A DNA stretch of 64,000 nucleotides from Massilia sp. 9I (GTDB taxonomy: Bacteria; Pseudomonadota; Gammaproteobacteria; Burkholderiales; Burkholderiaceae_D), in the NCBI RefSeq assembly GCF_902506415.1, contig NZ_LR733275.1, forward strand, positions 4,438,175-4,502,174, given 5' to 3'. The notes under the pieces were generated by a model, which was not told the origin of the DNA, did not search any database, and worked only from the letters and a program-made list of their open reading frames with translations. Below are positions 17,328 through 25,290 of the stretch, piece by piece. Position 1 is the stretch's first letter; every line of letters starts with the position of its first letter. Position numbers and translations under genes: made by a program.

Positions 17328-18476
17328 TCATGCTGCGCCCCCGCTCCAGGGCGCCAGCTGCAGGTCCAGCGCCCGCTCCAGCAGCCAGACCGCGGCCACC
17401 AGGGCGATCGCGGCCGAGCCGCCCAGCATGAGGACGCGCCGGTAGAACAGTCCCTTGCGCAGCCACCAGGCCAGCGGCAGGAACACCGCGACGATCGCCA
17501 GCTGGCCGATCTCGACGCCCACGTTGAAGCCGACCAGCGACAAGAGCAGCGCGCCCTGCGGCAAGCCCAGGTCGGCCAGCACGCTGGCGAAGCCGAAGCC
17601 GTGCAGCAGCCCGAAACCGAAGGCGAACAGCACCCGCCCGCGCTGGTACAAGGGGCGCAGGTTGTTCAGCGCCGCCACGATCACCGAGGCCGCGATCGCC
17701 GATTCCACCAGGCGCGAAGGCAGCGCCAGCACGCCGAGGGCGGCCAGGGTCAGGGTCAGCGAATGGGCCAGCGTAAACGCGCTCACCACCCGGACCACGT
17801 CGAGCACCGCGTCGCGCAAGCCCTCGCGCCCGATCCATTCGCGCTCGCGGTAGAGCAGCACCGCCGGCAGCAGCAGCGACAGCAGGAACAGGATGTGATC
17901 GAAGCCGATCCAGATATGCCAGACGCCCTGCCTGGCGTACTCGAGGAACTGGCGCAGGCTGTCGGCCTCGGCCAGGCGCAGTTGCGGATGCGGGTTGTCC
18001 GGACCGAGGATGGCGCTCGAGGTGGCGTTCCCGTGGCGCAGGGCGAGCAGGCCACGGTGCTGCGGGTCGAGCTCGGCCAGCAGCGTGTAGTGCAGCGCCA
18101 GCGTGTCGACCGGCGCCGCGCAGGAGGCGCGCAGCATCAGCACCGTGTAGGCGCCGTCGGTATGGCTGTCGACCAGCTGCTGGGTGACCTGCAGCGGGCA
18201 ATCGCTGCCGCCGGAGGACAGCTTCAGGTGCGCCAGCGCATAGGCGGCGATTGCCCCGTGGCGCGCGCGCACCTCGTCCCAGGTCAGCGCGCCATCGCCA
18301 TCGGCGTCGAGGCCGACCGCGAGTTCCAGGTCGCGCAGGGCGATGTCCCAGCGTCCGTCGATGCGGGCGCCGTCGACAGTCAGGTTCAGGTAGCTGTCGC
18401 TGGCCTTGTGGGCGTAAGCGGTGGGCGCCCACGTCAGGAAAGCCAGCGCAAACAGAGCGAGCAGGCGCCGCATCAT
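17328..18476 (-). CDS. HupE/UreJ-like membrane protein with EF-hand-like loop
   Basis: The protein has 382 residues: a signal peptide (ALFALAFLTWAPTAYA), a periplasmic N-terminal domain, then six or seven membrane helices. The membrane part has HupE/UreJ_2-type signatures (GVWHIWIGFDHILFLLSLLLP, FTLAHSLTLTL, LLHGFGFA), rich in His and Asp that could bind metal. HupE/UreJ relatives are linked to nickel or cobalt import. The N-terminal domain contains an EF-hand-like loop (DADGDGALTWDE), suggesting calcium binding. Its ATG overlaps the TGA of the TPR gene. It is the last gene of the DUF4331 operon. Confidence 0.8.
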   Translation of the reverse strand: MMRRLLALFALAFLTWAPTAYAHKASDSYLNLTVDGARIDGRWDIALRDLELAVGLDADGDGALTWDEVRARHGAIAAYALAHLKLSSGGSDCPLQVTQQLVDSHTDGAYTVLMLRASCAAPVDTLALHYTLLAELDPQHRGLLALRHGNATSSAILGPDNPHPQLRLAEADSLRQFLEYARQGVWHIWIGFDHILFLLSLLLPAVLLYREREWIGREGLRDAVLDVVRVVSAFTLAHSLTLTLAALGVLALPSRLVESAIAASVIVAALNNLRPLYQRGRVLFAFGFGLLHGFGFASVLADLGLPQGALLLSLVGFNVGVEIGQLAIVAVFLPLAWWLRKGLFYRRVLMLGGSAAIALVAAVWLLERALDLQLAPWSGGAA

Positions 18477-19648
18477 GCCGCGCCTCCGCGCACGGCATTG
18501 GCGTCGAGGCTGCGGTCTTCGAGTTTGCTGTGGCGCAGCCAGTCGCGCACCAGGCGCGCGGCTTCGGCGTCGCCGCTGGCGCTCGCTGCGCGCGCGAGGA
18601 TGCGCAGGTCGGCGGGTTCCTTCTGCACCGCCCAGTTGAGCTTTGCCAGGCGCACCGCTTCCGCCGGGTCGCCGGCCAGCGCCAGGGCGAAGCGCGCTTC
18701 CTCGCGCCGATGGACCGTGTCGCCGCGTCGGCGCGCCGCTTCGAAGCGTGCGCGCAGCGCCGCGCTCTGGCTCACCACCCCGGGCGAGCCGATGGCGGAT
18801 TGGGCCAGCGCCTGGCGCAGCAGCAGGGCGTCGGCCTGGCTGCGGCCCTTGAGCAGGGGCAGGACCTCGCGCGCGCGGCCGCGCTCGAGCAGGAAGTCGG
18901 CGTAGGCGGCCAGCAGATAGCTGTCCTGCGGGTCGATCCGCAGGGCTTCCTTGAAATGGGTCTCGGCCTTGGCATGCTCGCCGAGGCGCTCGGCCATCTC
19001 GGCCAGCAAGGTAGCGGACCAGGCGCGCAGCGGCGCCGGCGCGTCGGCACGGGCCGCAAAGGTACGCGCCAGCCGCTCATAGCTGGCACGCCCCTGGCCG
19101 CTGACGCTGCCGACGGCCGCCAGGCAGGTCTGCAGCACCAGGTCCGGCGCACGTCCGAGCAGGCGCGCGCAGCTGCTGCGCGAGCCGGCATAGTCGCCGG
19201 TCACCAGCAGGATGGTGGCGCGGGTCAGCCAGCCCTGGGCATTGCCGGGATCGCGCCGCACGGTTTCGTCGAGATCGGCCAGGGCATCGGCGAAGGAGTG
19301 GGTGCTCTGGGCCAGCGTGGCGCGCAGCACCAGCACCTCGGCCGGGGCGCGTTCGCGCGGCAGCTTCCACCAGGGCGCCAGCGCAGCCTGGGCGTAGCCG
19401 AGGTAGCGCGGGTCGCCATCACGGCGCGCCTGCTCGATGCAGCGGCGCGCCAGCGCGGAGGCGCGCGCCAGGTCGCGCGGATTGGCGGCCAGTTCGGCAC
19501 GCAGCTGGGCGAGTTCGCGCTGCACCGGGTCGAAGCGGGCGGGCAGGCGTTCCAGCACCTGGCCGCCGCTGGAAGGCAAATAGGGCGCTGCGGCGGCGCT
19601 GCAGGTCAGCAGCACCACCAGCAGCAGGGGGTGAAACTTGGGCATCAT
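18473..19648 (-). CDS. Exported TPR-repeat protein
   Basis: The protein has 391 residues with a signal peptide (LLLVVLLTCSAAAA). Several tetratricopeptide-like helix pairs are visible, the clearest at ~115-150 (ADALADLDETVRRDPGNAQGWLTRA) and ~225-260 (KAETHFKEALRIDPQDSYLLAAYADFL). TPR proteins serve as protein-binding scaffolds, here probably in the periplasm. It is translationally coupled to the HupE-like gene. A 12-bp perfect hairpin lies just upstream, between it and the lipoprotein gene. Confidence 0.8.
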   Translation of the reverse strand: MMPKFHPLLLVVLLTCSAAAAPYLPSSGGQVLERLPARFDPVQRELAQLRAELAANPRDLARASALARRCIEQARRDGDPRYLGYAQAALAPWWKLPRERAPAEVLVLRATLAQSTHSFADALADLDETVRRDPGNAQGWLTRATILLVTGDYAGSRSSCARLLGRAPDLVLQTCLAAVGSVSGQGRASYERLARTFAARADAPAPLRAWSATLLAEMAERLGEHAKAETHFKEALRIDPQDSYLLAAYADFLLERGRAREVLPLLKGRSQADALLLRQALAQSAIGSPGVVSQSAALRARFEAARRRGDTVHRREEARFALALAGDPAEAVRLAKLNWAVQKEPADLRILARAASASGDAEAARLVRDWLRHSKLEDRSLDANAVRGGAA

Positions 19649-19670
19649 TGCAATGATCGTTCTCCAAAGC

Positions 19671-19696
19671 GGCGGGACGCGCAGGCGCGTCCCGCC
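19671..19696 (-). other. Strong intercistronic hairpin within the DUF4331 operon
   Basis: Two perfect 12-base arms (GGCGGGACGCGC and its complement) are separated by AG. On the minus strand the stem is followed by GCTTTGG, too few T for an efficient terminator. It may partly terminate, or protect the upstream mRNA from 3' decay, so that DUF4331 and the lipoprotein are made in excess over the TPR and HupE-like proteins. Confidence 0.6.
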
Positions 19697-19707
19697 ATCC
19701 TGCCGCC

Positions 19708-19983
19708 TCAGGTGGACGGCAGCGGTTCCGGCTCGGTGTTTTCCGGCGTGGTCGGGGTGGCGCTGTCGATCGCGACCGGTTCGTCGTTATCGAATAGCGC
19801 GGCCACGCGCGAGGCGACCAGCATGAAGAACGAGTCGGCCTGGGCCGGCGGCGGATTGGTGCCGGTCGGCGGCGGCGGTTCAACCACGTGCGGGCGGTCG
19901 TTGCTGCCGCCGCAGGCCCCCAGCAGCAGGGCCAGCGACACCAGCAGCGCGCCGCTGCGCGTGCGGTGGATCATCGGTTTCAT
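19708..19983 (-). CDS. Small Pro-rich lipoprotein
   Basis: The protein has 91 residues. The signal peptide ends in a good lipobox (LLLGAC, Cys at ~24) followed by GGSNDRP. The rest contains Pro-rich segments (EPPPPTGTNPPP) and a short hydrophobic helix (FFMLVASRVAALF). It starts 11 bases after the DUF4331 stop, so it belongs to the same operon. I know no family for it. Confidence 0.75.
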   Translation of the reverse strand: MKPMIHRTRSGALLVSLALLLGACGGSNDRPHVVEPPPPTGTNPPPAQADSFFMLVASRVAALFDNDEPVAIDSATPTTPENTEPEPLPST

Positions 19984-19994
19984 GGCGTTCTCCT

Positions 19995-21491
19995 TTACTG
20001 GTTACCCGGCAGCGGGGTGTTCAGGTAGGGGAAGGCCGGCTTGAAGGCCGCAGCGTTCTTGCGCACGCCGTCGGTCAGGGCCAGGCCGCCGGCCGGCGCG
20101 TCGGCCGGCTTGCAGCCGACGCCCAGCGCATCGTTGGCGCCGGTCAGCACGCACAGGGCGCCCATCGATACGCGCAGCGCGATGTCGACGATGTCGTCGG
20201 CCGGACGGCGGCCGTTCGGGAAGCCGGCGTTGTCGCCCGCCGCCACGCCCATCGGGTTCTGCGCCGCCAGCGCAGTCGGCGCCACGCTGGTGTTCAGGCG
20301 CAGCATCTCGGATGCGACCACGTTCTTCGGCTGGTTCACGCCAGGGATACCCTTCAGGAAGGCGGTAACCAGGTCGTTGCGCGGGAAGTTGGTGGGCGCC
20401 TTGGCGGACGGGAACAGGGTCTCGATCAGCGCCGGCAGGGTCGGGTTGGTGACGTAGGTGAGGAACTGCGCGTCGTCCTTCGGCTTGGAGGTGTTGAAGC
20501 GGTCCTTGTCGTCCATGCCGATGATGACTTCGTTCACCAGCGGCATGCCGAGGCGCGAGACCTGGGCCCAGGCGCCGCCTTCCTTGACGGCGTTGTTGAT
20601 GCCGCTCGCCGGGGCCGGGTTGATCAGGCGGCCCTGGCGCATGCTGGCGGTGGCGTAGGCGCCGATGACCGGTTCGCCGCCCGCGGTGACGCAGGCAATC
20701 GGCAGTTCGAGCGCGATCGCACTGACGTTCTTGTTCTCGAGGTCGTTCTTGTTGCCGTTCACTTCGGCGCCGAGCGGGTTCAGGTTGACCAGGTCGAAGA
20801 TCTTCCCGACGGCGATGTAGAAAGGCTCCTTGCGCTGGCCGACGAACACGCGGCCGGTACCGCAGCCAGGGATGTTCACATCATAGATGTGCTGGTTGGC
20901 ATAGGTCTCGTAGCCGGTGGTGCTGCCGAAGGTCTTGTCGCCGATGTTGTCGACCGGCTTATCGAATTCGGTCGCGCCGCCGCTGGCCGCCGCAAGGCGG
21001 GTGCGGGTGCCGCTGCGGCGGTCGCCCTTGACCATGTCGATGGTGTAGGTTTCGCGCACGTTGAGCGAGGCCGGGTTGACGCCGCTGATGGTGTTCGAAT
21101 TGATCAGCGGGATCAGGACCGGCTTGCCGCCCACGGTGAGGGCGGTGCGCTTCGAGGTGCTCTTGAAGCGGAACTGGAAGGAGATGTCTTCCTTGGCGTC
21201 GCCGTTGTTATCGACGTGGATTTCGTACAGGGCGTTGTTGTCGAACTGGTAGAAGTTCGGGCCGCCCTGCGGGTCCTGGAAGGGGATGAAGTTGGCGATC
21301 ATGGTCACGTAGCCTTCGCGCCCCGGCGCGTAGCTGCGGAACAGGTAGAAGTCGGTGCCGTCGACCTTCGGGGCGTTGGTCAGGAACGGGGCTTCGCGGT
21401 GGCTCGAGGCCGCGGCGGGCAGCGCCAGCGCGGCCAGCGCTGCGCCCGACAGGAGGGCGGCGGCCCAGGGGTGATGCTTTCCAAATTGCAT
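19995..21491 (-). CDS. DUF4331 family exported protein
   Basis: The protein has 498 residues with a signal peptide ending ALPAAASSHREAP. The SSHREAPFLTNAPKVDGTDFYLF opening, the ALYEIHVDNNGDAKEDISFQFRF block and the VSRLGMPLVNEVIIGMDDKDRFN motif are diagnostic of DUF4331, a secreted beta-rich family of unknown function. An AGAGGAGAA ribosome site precedes the ATG. It is the first gene of an operon with a lipoprotein, a TPR protein and a HupE-like protein. It is divergent from an ECF sigma gene, an arrangement that suggests control by that sigma factor. Confidence 0.9.
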   Translation of the reverse strand: MQFGKHHPWAAALLSGAALAALALPAAASSHREAPFLTNAPKVDGTDFYLFRSYAPGREGYVTMIANFIPFQDPQGGPNFYQFDNNALYEIHVDNNGDAKEDISFQFRFKSTSKRTALTVGGKPVLIPLINSNTISGVNPASLNVRETYTIDMVKGDRRSGTRTRLAAASGGATEFDKPVDNIGDKTFGSTTGYETYANQHIYDVNIPGCGTGRVFVGQRKEPFYIAVGKIFDLVNLNPLGAEVNGNKNDLENKNVSAIALELPIACVTAGGEPVIGAYATASMRQGRLINPAPASGINNAVKEGGAWAQVSRLGMPLVNEVIIGMDDKDRFNTSKPKDDAQFLTYVTNPTLPALIETLFPSAKAPTNFPRNDLVTAFLKGIPGVNQPKNVVASEMLRLNTSVAPTALAAQNPMGVAAGDNAGFPNGRRPADDIVDIALRVSMGALCVLTGANDALGVGCKPADAPAGGLALTDGVRKNAAAFKPAFPYLNTPLPGNQ

Positions 21492-21705
21492 GACGTTCTC
21501 CTCTTGATGTTATTGGTCCCCTCCAGGGGATTCGGCGAGCTTGCTGGAGACACTAGGATCGTCGCGGCACGGCTACACAGGCATATACGCAGCCCGGGCC
21601 TTATCGGATTCAAAATATTTTTTGTCTTTCCTAAACGTAAATATGTTAAGTTTCTGACTCGGACGCAAAATCGTCAGTAACATTCGTCTTCGGGAAGGCA
21701 ATCCT

Positions 21706-22299
21706 GTGCTGCAGTCGTCAAATTCGCTAAATCCATTACAGCTCAGTTCGTGGATCCGTGGCGCCGCGCAGAACGACGCGCGTGCCTTCCGCGAGCTGTA
21801 CGAAGCCAGTTCGCCGCGCCTGTACGGCCTGGCGCTGCGCATCCTGCGCCGGCGCGAGCTGGCCGAGGAAGCCTTGCAGGAGAGTTTTGTATCGATCTGG
21901 CGCCATGCCGCCGACTACCAGGCCGGCATCGCGGCGCCCATGACCTGGATGACGACCATCGTCCGCAACAAGTCCTTCGACCTGCTGCGGCGCCTGCAGA
22001 GCGAGGTCGAGATCGACGGCGAGGACTTCGACGCGAGCGTACTGGCGAGCCTGAGCGATCCGGCCGCGAATCCCGCCGATGCCCTGGAGCTGAGCAGCCA
22101 GGCGAAGGCGCTGGCCAGCTGCATGTCGGCGCTCGAGGAAAAGCATCGGCACGTGGTGGGCCTGGCCTTCTTCCATGACCTGTCGCACAGCGACGTGGCG
22201 CACAAGCTGGCGCTGCCGGTGGGGACGGTGAAGACATGGATCCGGCGCAGCCTGGCGCGCCTTCAGGCCTGCCTGACGGGCGGTGGGAGGGCGCCATGA
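21706..22299 (+). CDS. ECF-type RNA polymerase sigma factor
   Basis: The protein has 197 residues starting at GTG, chosen because GGGAAGG lies 8 bases upstream. Region 2 is visible (ARAFRELYEASSPRLYGLALRI, ELAEEALQESFVSIWRHA, PMTWMTTIVRNKSFDLLRR), followed by a linker and region 4 (HRHVVGLAFFHDLSHSDVAHKLALPVGTVKTWIRRSLARL). This is the SigK/RpoE-like ECF group paired with RskA-type anti-sigma factors. The partner gene overlaps its stop by ATGA. Autoregulation and control of the divergent DUF4331 operon are likely but inferred. Confidence 0.92.
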   Translation: MLQSSNSLNPLQLSSWIRGAAQNDARAFRELYEASSPRLYGLALRILRRRELAEEALQESFVSIWRHAADYQAGIAAPMTWMTTIVRNKSFDLLRRLQSEVEIDGEDFDASVLASLSDPAANPADALELSSQAKALASCMSALEEKHRHVVGLAFFHDLSHSDVAHKLALPVGTVKTWIRRSLARLQACLTGGGRAP

Positions 22300-22997
22300 A
22301 TTTGCGCGGCAAGGACATCCTGCGCGACCGGCTCGCGGCCGCCTATGTCATCGGCACCCTGCGCGGCCACGCGCGCCGCCGTTTCGAAGGCTACATGCAC
22401 AACGATGCGGCGCTGCGCCGCACGGTCGCGGAATGGAACGAGCGCCTCGGCGCGATGGCGGAATTCGTGCCGCCGGTGGCGCCGCGCACGCAAGTCTGGC
22501 GCGGCATCGAAAGCCGCCTGGGCCTGCGCGGGAACGCGCCGGCCTGGCAGTTCTGGCGCCACGGGGCGCTCGGTTTCTGGCGCACCTTCGGCGCTGCCTC
22601 GAGCATGGTAGCGGCGCTGCTGCTGGTGACGGTGATGAAGGAACGCAGCGAGCCTGCGATCAGCGACATCGCCACCCTGACCGACGATCAGGCCCGCACC
22701 GGACTGCTGGTGCTGGCGGATCGCGAGCGCCAGCGTCTCAGCGTGCGCCTGGTGGAAACGCAGCCGCTCGCGCCGAACCAGGTGCTGCAGTTGTGGGCGG
22801 TATCGCGTGTAGGCAAGCCGCGCTCGCTGGGCGTGCTGGGTAGCGGGCGCGAACTGAGCTTGCCGCTGACGCGCCAGGCACTCGGCGGCGACGTAGCCTT
22901 GCTGGCGGTTAGTCTGGAGCCGGCCGGTGGTTCGCCGAATCCCGACGGCCCGAGCGGGCCGATCCTCTACAAGGGCGGCTGGGTCAGGGTGATGTAG
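22296..22997 (+). CDS. RskA-like membrane anti-sigma factor
   Basis: The protein has 233 residues. The N-terminal ~85 residues (LAAAYVIGTLRGHARRRFEGYM) form the sigma-binding domain without the zinc-binding HxxxCxxC motif. One membrane helix follows (AASSMVAALLLVTVM). The C-terminal periplasmic RskA domain carries QVLQLWAVSRVGKPRSLGVL and LAVSLEPAGGSPNPDGPSGPILYKG. It would hold the ECF sigma factor at the membrane until an envelope signal releases it. The gene overlaps the sigma gene by four bases. Confidence 0.9.
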   Translation: MNLRGKDILRDRLAAAYVIGTLRGHARRRFEGYMHNDAALRRTVAEWNERLGAMAEFVPPVAPRTQVWRGIESRLGLRGNAPAWQFWRHGALGFWRTFGAASSMVAALLLVTVMKERSEPAISDIATLTDDQARTGLLVLADRERQRLSVRLVETQPLAPNQVLQLWAVSRVGKPRSLGVLGSGRELSLPLTRQALGGDVALLAVSLEPAGGSPNPDGPSGPILYKGGWVRVM

Positions 22998-23008
22998 CGC
23001 GGGGCGGC

Positions 23009-23848
23009 TCAGTCGAAGCCGCGCACCGGGAAGCCGGCACCGCGCTGGATCCAGTTGCGCGGCGAGTAGGCGGCGCGGCCATCGGTGGCATGCAGCGTGA
23101 ACGCATGGCGCGACACCGGCGAGCGGTTCGGTGCGCTGTAGTGCGGCAGCAGGCCGTGAAAGCAGACCAGGGTGCCGGCCTTGGCTTCCAGCGGGACTGC
23201 CGTGCCATCAATCGGCCAGGGCGTCGCGTCCAGCTTTTCCATCATGATCTGGTCGCCATCGCGCAGGAAGCGCTCGCGCAGCGGGCCGCGATGGCCGCCG
23301 GGTTCGGCCCACAGGCAGCCGTTGTCGACGGTGGCGTCTTCCAGTGCGAACCAGAAGGTGGTCACGGTGATCGGGTCGCTGTCGAAGAAGGTCGCGTCCT
23401 GGTGCCAGCGCACCTCGCCGCCGATGCCCGGCTGCTTGAAGATGTACATCGACTGCCAGACTTGCGGCTGTTCCAGGCCGAGGTCGCGCGCCACGGCGGC
23501 CAGTTTCGGGTCGCGCGTGAAGGCCTCGAACACCGGGTCGAGGTCGTGCATCGCATGGCCGATCTTGTTGATCGACAGGGCCTTGGCCTGACGTAACTGG
23601 CCGTCCGCACCGAAAGCTTCCTCTTCGAAGAAGCAGCGCACCGTGTTGTCCGAGCCGAGGAACCAGGCGTCGCTCGCGCGTTCCTGGTCCTTGGTGGTGA
23701 AGATGGCGCGTGATTCGTTCGGGTCGAAGGCGTCGACGATTTCCTCGGCGCGCCGGCGCAGCGCGGCGATCTCGCTAGGGCTTTTGAAACCGGGCAGTAG
23801 GAGAAAGCCGTTGCGCCGGTACAGGTCACGTTGTTCGTTGCTGAGCAT
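23009..23848 (-). CDS. Phytanoyl-CoA dioxygenase (PhyH) family protein
   Basis: The protein has 279 residues and no signal peptide. The iron ligands are visible as H149 and D151 (RWHQDATFF) and H236 (LLPHYS), with R247 (SRHAFTLH) for 2-oxoglutarate. The N-terminal YRRNGFLLLPGF opening is typical of PhyH. Family members hydroxylate diverse small molecules such as ectoine, phosphonates or fatty acyl groups; the substrate is not predictable. It ends 11 bases after the convergent anti-sigma gene and lies just downstream of a receiver-domain gene on the same strand. Confidence 0.88.
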   Translation of the reverse strand: MLSNEQRDLYRRNGFLLLPGFKSPSEIAALRRRAEEIVDAFDPNESRAIFTTKDQERASDAWFLGSDNTVRCFFEEEAFGADGQLRQAKALSINKIGHAMHDLDPVFEAFTRDPKLAAVARDLGLEQPQVWQSMYIFKQPGIGGEVRWHQDATFFDSDPITVTTFWFALEDATVDNGCLWAEPGGHRGPLRERFLRDGDQIMMEKLDATPWPIDGTAVPLEAKAGTLVCFHGLLPHYSAPNRSPVSRHAFTLHATDGRAAYSPRNWIQRGAGFPVRGFD

Positions 23849-23856
23849 GGAATATT

Positions 23857-24246
23857 CTAGTCCGATATGACTGCTTGCGCGTCAGGCCCAGGCGGGAATA
23901 TCAATCCGAACTGCCTGATCGCGGCGTCCATCTGGGCCATCGAAAATGGTTTCTGGACGAAGGCGTCGATGCACGGCTTCAGCCGTTCTTCGGGATAATA
24001 CCCGCTTGCGACGATGACCTTGATCCCGGGTTGACGCAGTTTGGCTTCCCGTGCGATGACTGTCGCATCCGGATCATGGAAAGTGAGGCTGGCAATCAGG
24101 ATATCGAACGCGACCCGTTCCATCGCGCTGAACATATCGTCCATGTCGTCGACACCACTGGCAATATAGCCCAGCGCATCGAGCATGTAGAGCAAGGTGA
24201 GGCGCGTTAATTCATCGCTTTCCGCGACGAGGACGAGAGGAGACAT
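23857..24246 (-). CDS. Stand-alone receiver domain lacking the phospho-acceptor Asp
   Basis: The 129 residues are one response-regulator receiver domain with no output domain. Acidic residues E9 and D11 sit in the first loop, a hydroxyl residue is at S81 (VIVASGY) and the conserved lysine at K99 (VQKPF). The phospho-acceptor position after beta-3 (FDILIASLTF) is S53 instead of Asp. It is therefore a pseudo-receiver that probably works without phosphorylation, or binds a partner constitutively. The gene lies 8 bases upstream of the PhyH gene. A start upstream of the usual position was not found. Confidence 0.82.
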   Translation of the reverse strand: MSPLVLVAESDELTRLTLLYMLDALGYIASGVDDMDDMFSAMERVAFDILIASLTFHDPDATVIAREAKLRQPGIKVIVASGYYPEERLKPCIDAFVQKPFSMAQMDAAIRQFGLIFPPGPDAQAVISD

Positions 24247-24419
24247 GGTGAGCCAGTGTGAGCGAGTCGATCGGGCTGGCTGCAGTCACCATGTCGGGAA
24301 ACCCGGCAAGGTGATGTGTAGGAAGCGAATACGGCATTCTATCCCTGCCTTTACGCTAGTGCTCTATCCATATGGAAATATAGATATTCACCTGCACACT
24401 TCGTCTGATGAGGCGGGCA

Positions 24420-24821
24420 TCAGGAATCCCGGCGCACCGGCCACCACTGCGCCACGCCCCACGCAAACTCCGGCAACACGAACAGCCACAGCACCGGCGC
24501 GCCGGTCACCGCCAGGCACCAGGCCATCCACAGCGAGAACAGGAAGCGTCCGGCGCCATCGAAGCGTCCCAGGCGCTGGGTTGGTTCGAGGATCCGGAGA
24601 ACCGACCAGACCAGCACGATGCTGCCCATCAGGCAGGCGAACAGCAGGTGGAAGGGCGCGAAGGCGGGCAGCGCGGCGCCGCCCAGCAATGCGTTCAGCG
24701 ACGAGATGTGTCCGTGGGCGAGGGCGAAGGTCCAGGGCGTGGCGAAGGCCGCGGTGACGACCAGGTCGTAAATGGCGCTGGCCTTGACGATGCGGCGGTT
24801 GGCGGCGGTAGAGAGCAGCAT
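24420..24821 (-). CDS. Small four-helix membrane protein under MerR control
   Basis: The protein has 133 residues and about four hydrophobic helices (IYDLVVTAAFATPWTFALA, FAPFHLLFACLMGSIVLVWSVL, FLFSLWMAWCLAVTGAPVLWLF, PEFAWGVAQWW). I do not recognise its function. The gene is divergent from a MerR regulator, and the shared spacer has a MerR-type promoter with a 20-base spacer and a perfect operator oriented toward this gene. That makes it the regulated target, perhaps part of a response to a toxic or redox-active compound. Confidence 0.7.
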   Translation of the reverse strand: MLLSTAANRRIVKASAIYDLVVTAAFATPWTFALAHGHISSLNALLGGAALPAFAPFHLLFACLMGSIVLVWSVLRILEPTQRLGRFDGAGRFLFSLWMAWCLAVTGAPVLWLFVLPEFAWGVAQWWPVRRDS

Positions 24822-24850
24822 GATCGAACTCCTTGATGAAAGAAGCCCAC

Positions 24851-24882
24851 ATCCTCAACCCTGGAGTAAACTCCAGGGTCAA
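24851..24882 (-). promoter_or_regulatory. MerR-type promoter and operator
   Basis: On the minus strand, TTGACC (24877-24882) and GAGGAT (24851-24856) are 20 bases apart, longer than the 17 usual for sigma-70, as at MerR-activated promoters. The spacer carries a perfect inverted repeat, ACCCTGGAGT and its complement with a 2-base centre, at 24858-24879. The regulator gene starts 25 bases away on the opposite strand. Confidence 0.85.
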
Positions 24883-24903
24883 GCGCTTTTTGAAGGAATG
24901 AGC

Positions 24904-25290
24904 ATGCAGATCGGAGAATTGGCGGCGGCCACCGGCTTGAGCCGCGATGCATTGCGCTTCTATGAGCAGCGCGGCCTGCTCACGGCGCGCCGGCGCGGCA
25001 ATGGCTACCGCGACTATCCGCCGGAGGCGGTGGAGTGGCTGTGCTACCTGCGCACGGCCCAGTCGCTCGGGTTCACGCTGTCCGAGATCGAGGCGGGCAT
25101 GCCCTTGTTGCAGGATCCGGCGACATCGGCCGGCGAACTGCGCGCCGCGCTGGAGCGCAAGCTGGCGGACATCGACGCCCGCATTGCCGGCCTGGCGCAA
25201 CTGCGGGCAGGGCTGGCGCAGCGCCTGGCCGACCCGCTGGACGCCTGCCCGCTGCGGATGCCGGCGCTGGAACTCAGCGCTGCCGCGTAA
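24904..25290 (+). CDS. MerR-family transcriptional regulator
   Basis: The protein has 128 residues starting MQIGELAAATGLSRDALRFYEQRGLL, the canonical MerR winged-helix start. The ATG at 24904 was chosen over one at 24898 because AAGGA at 24893 is then six bases away. The dimerisation helix follows (SAGELRAALERKLADIDARIAGL). The C-terminal tail has a single Cys (DACPLRMP), so metal sensing through a Cys pair within one chain is unlikely. The operator in the divergent promoter is probably its site. The 3' end overlaps the convergent serine hydrolase gene by 17 bases. Confidence 0.9.
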   Translation: MQIGELAAATGLSRDALRFYEQRGLLTARRRGNGYRDYPPEAVEWLCYLRTAQSLGFTLSEIEAGMPLLQDPATSAGELRAALERKLADIDARIAGLAQLRAGLAQRLADPLDACPLRMPALELSAAA

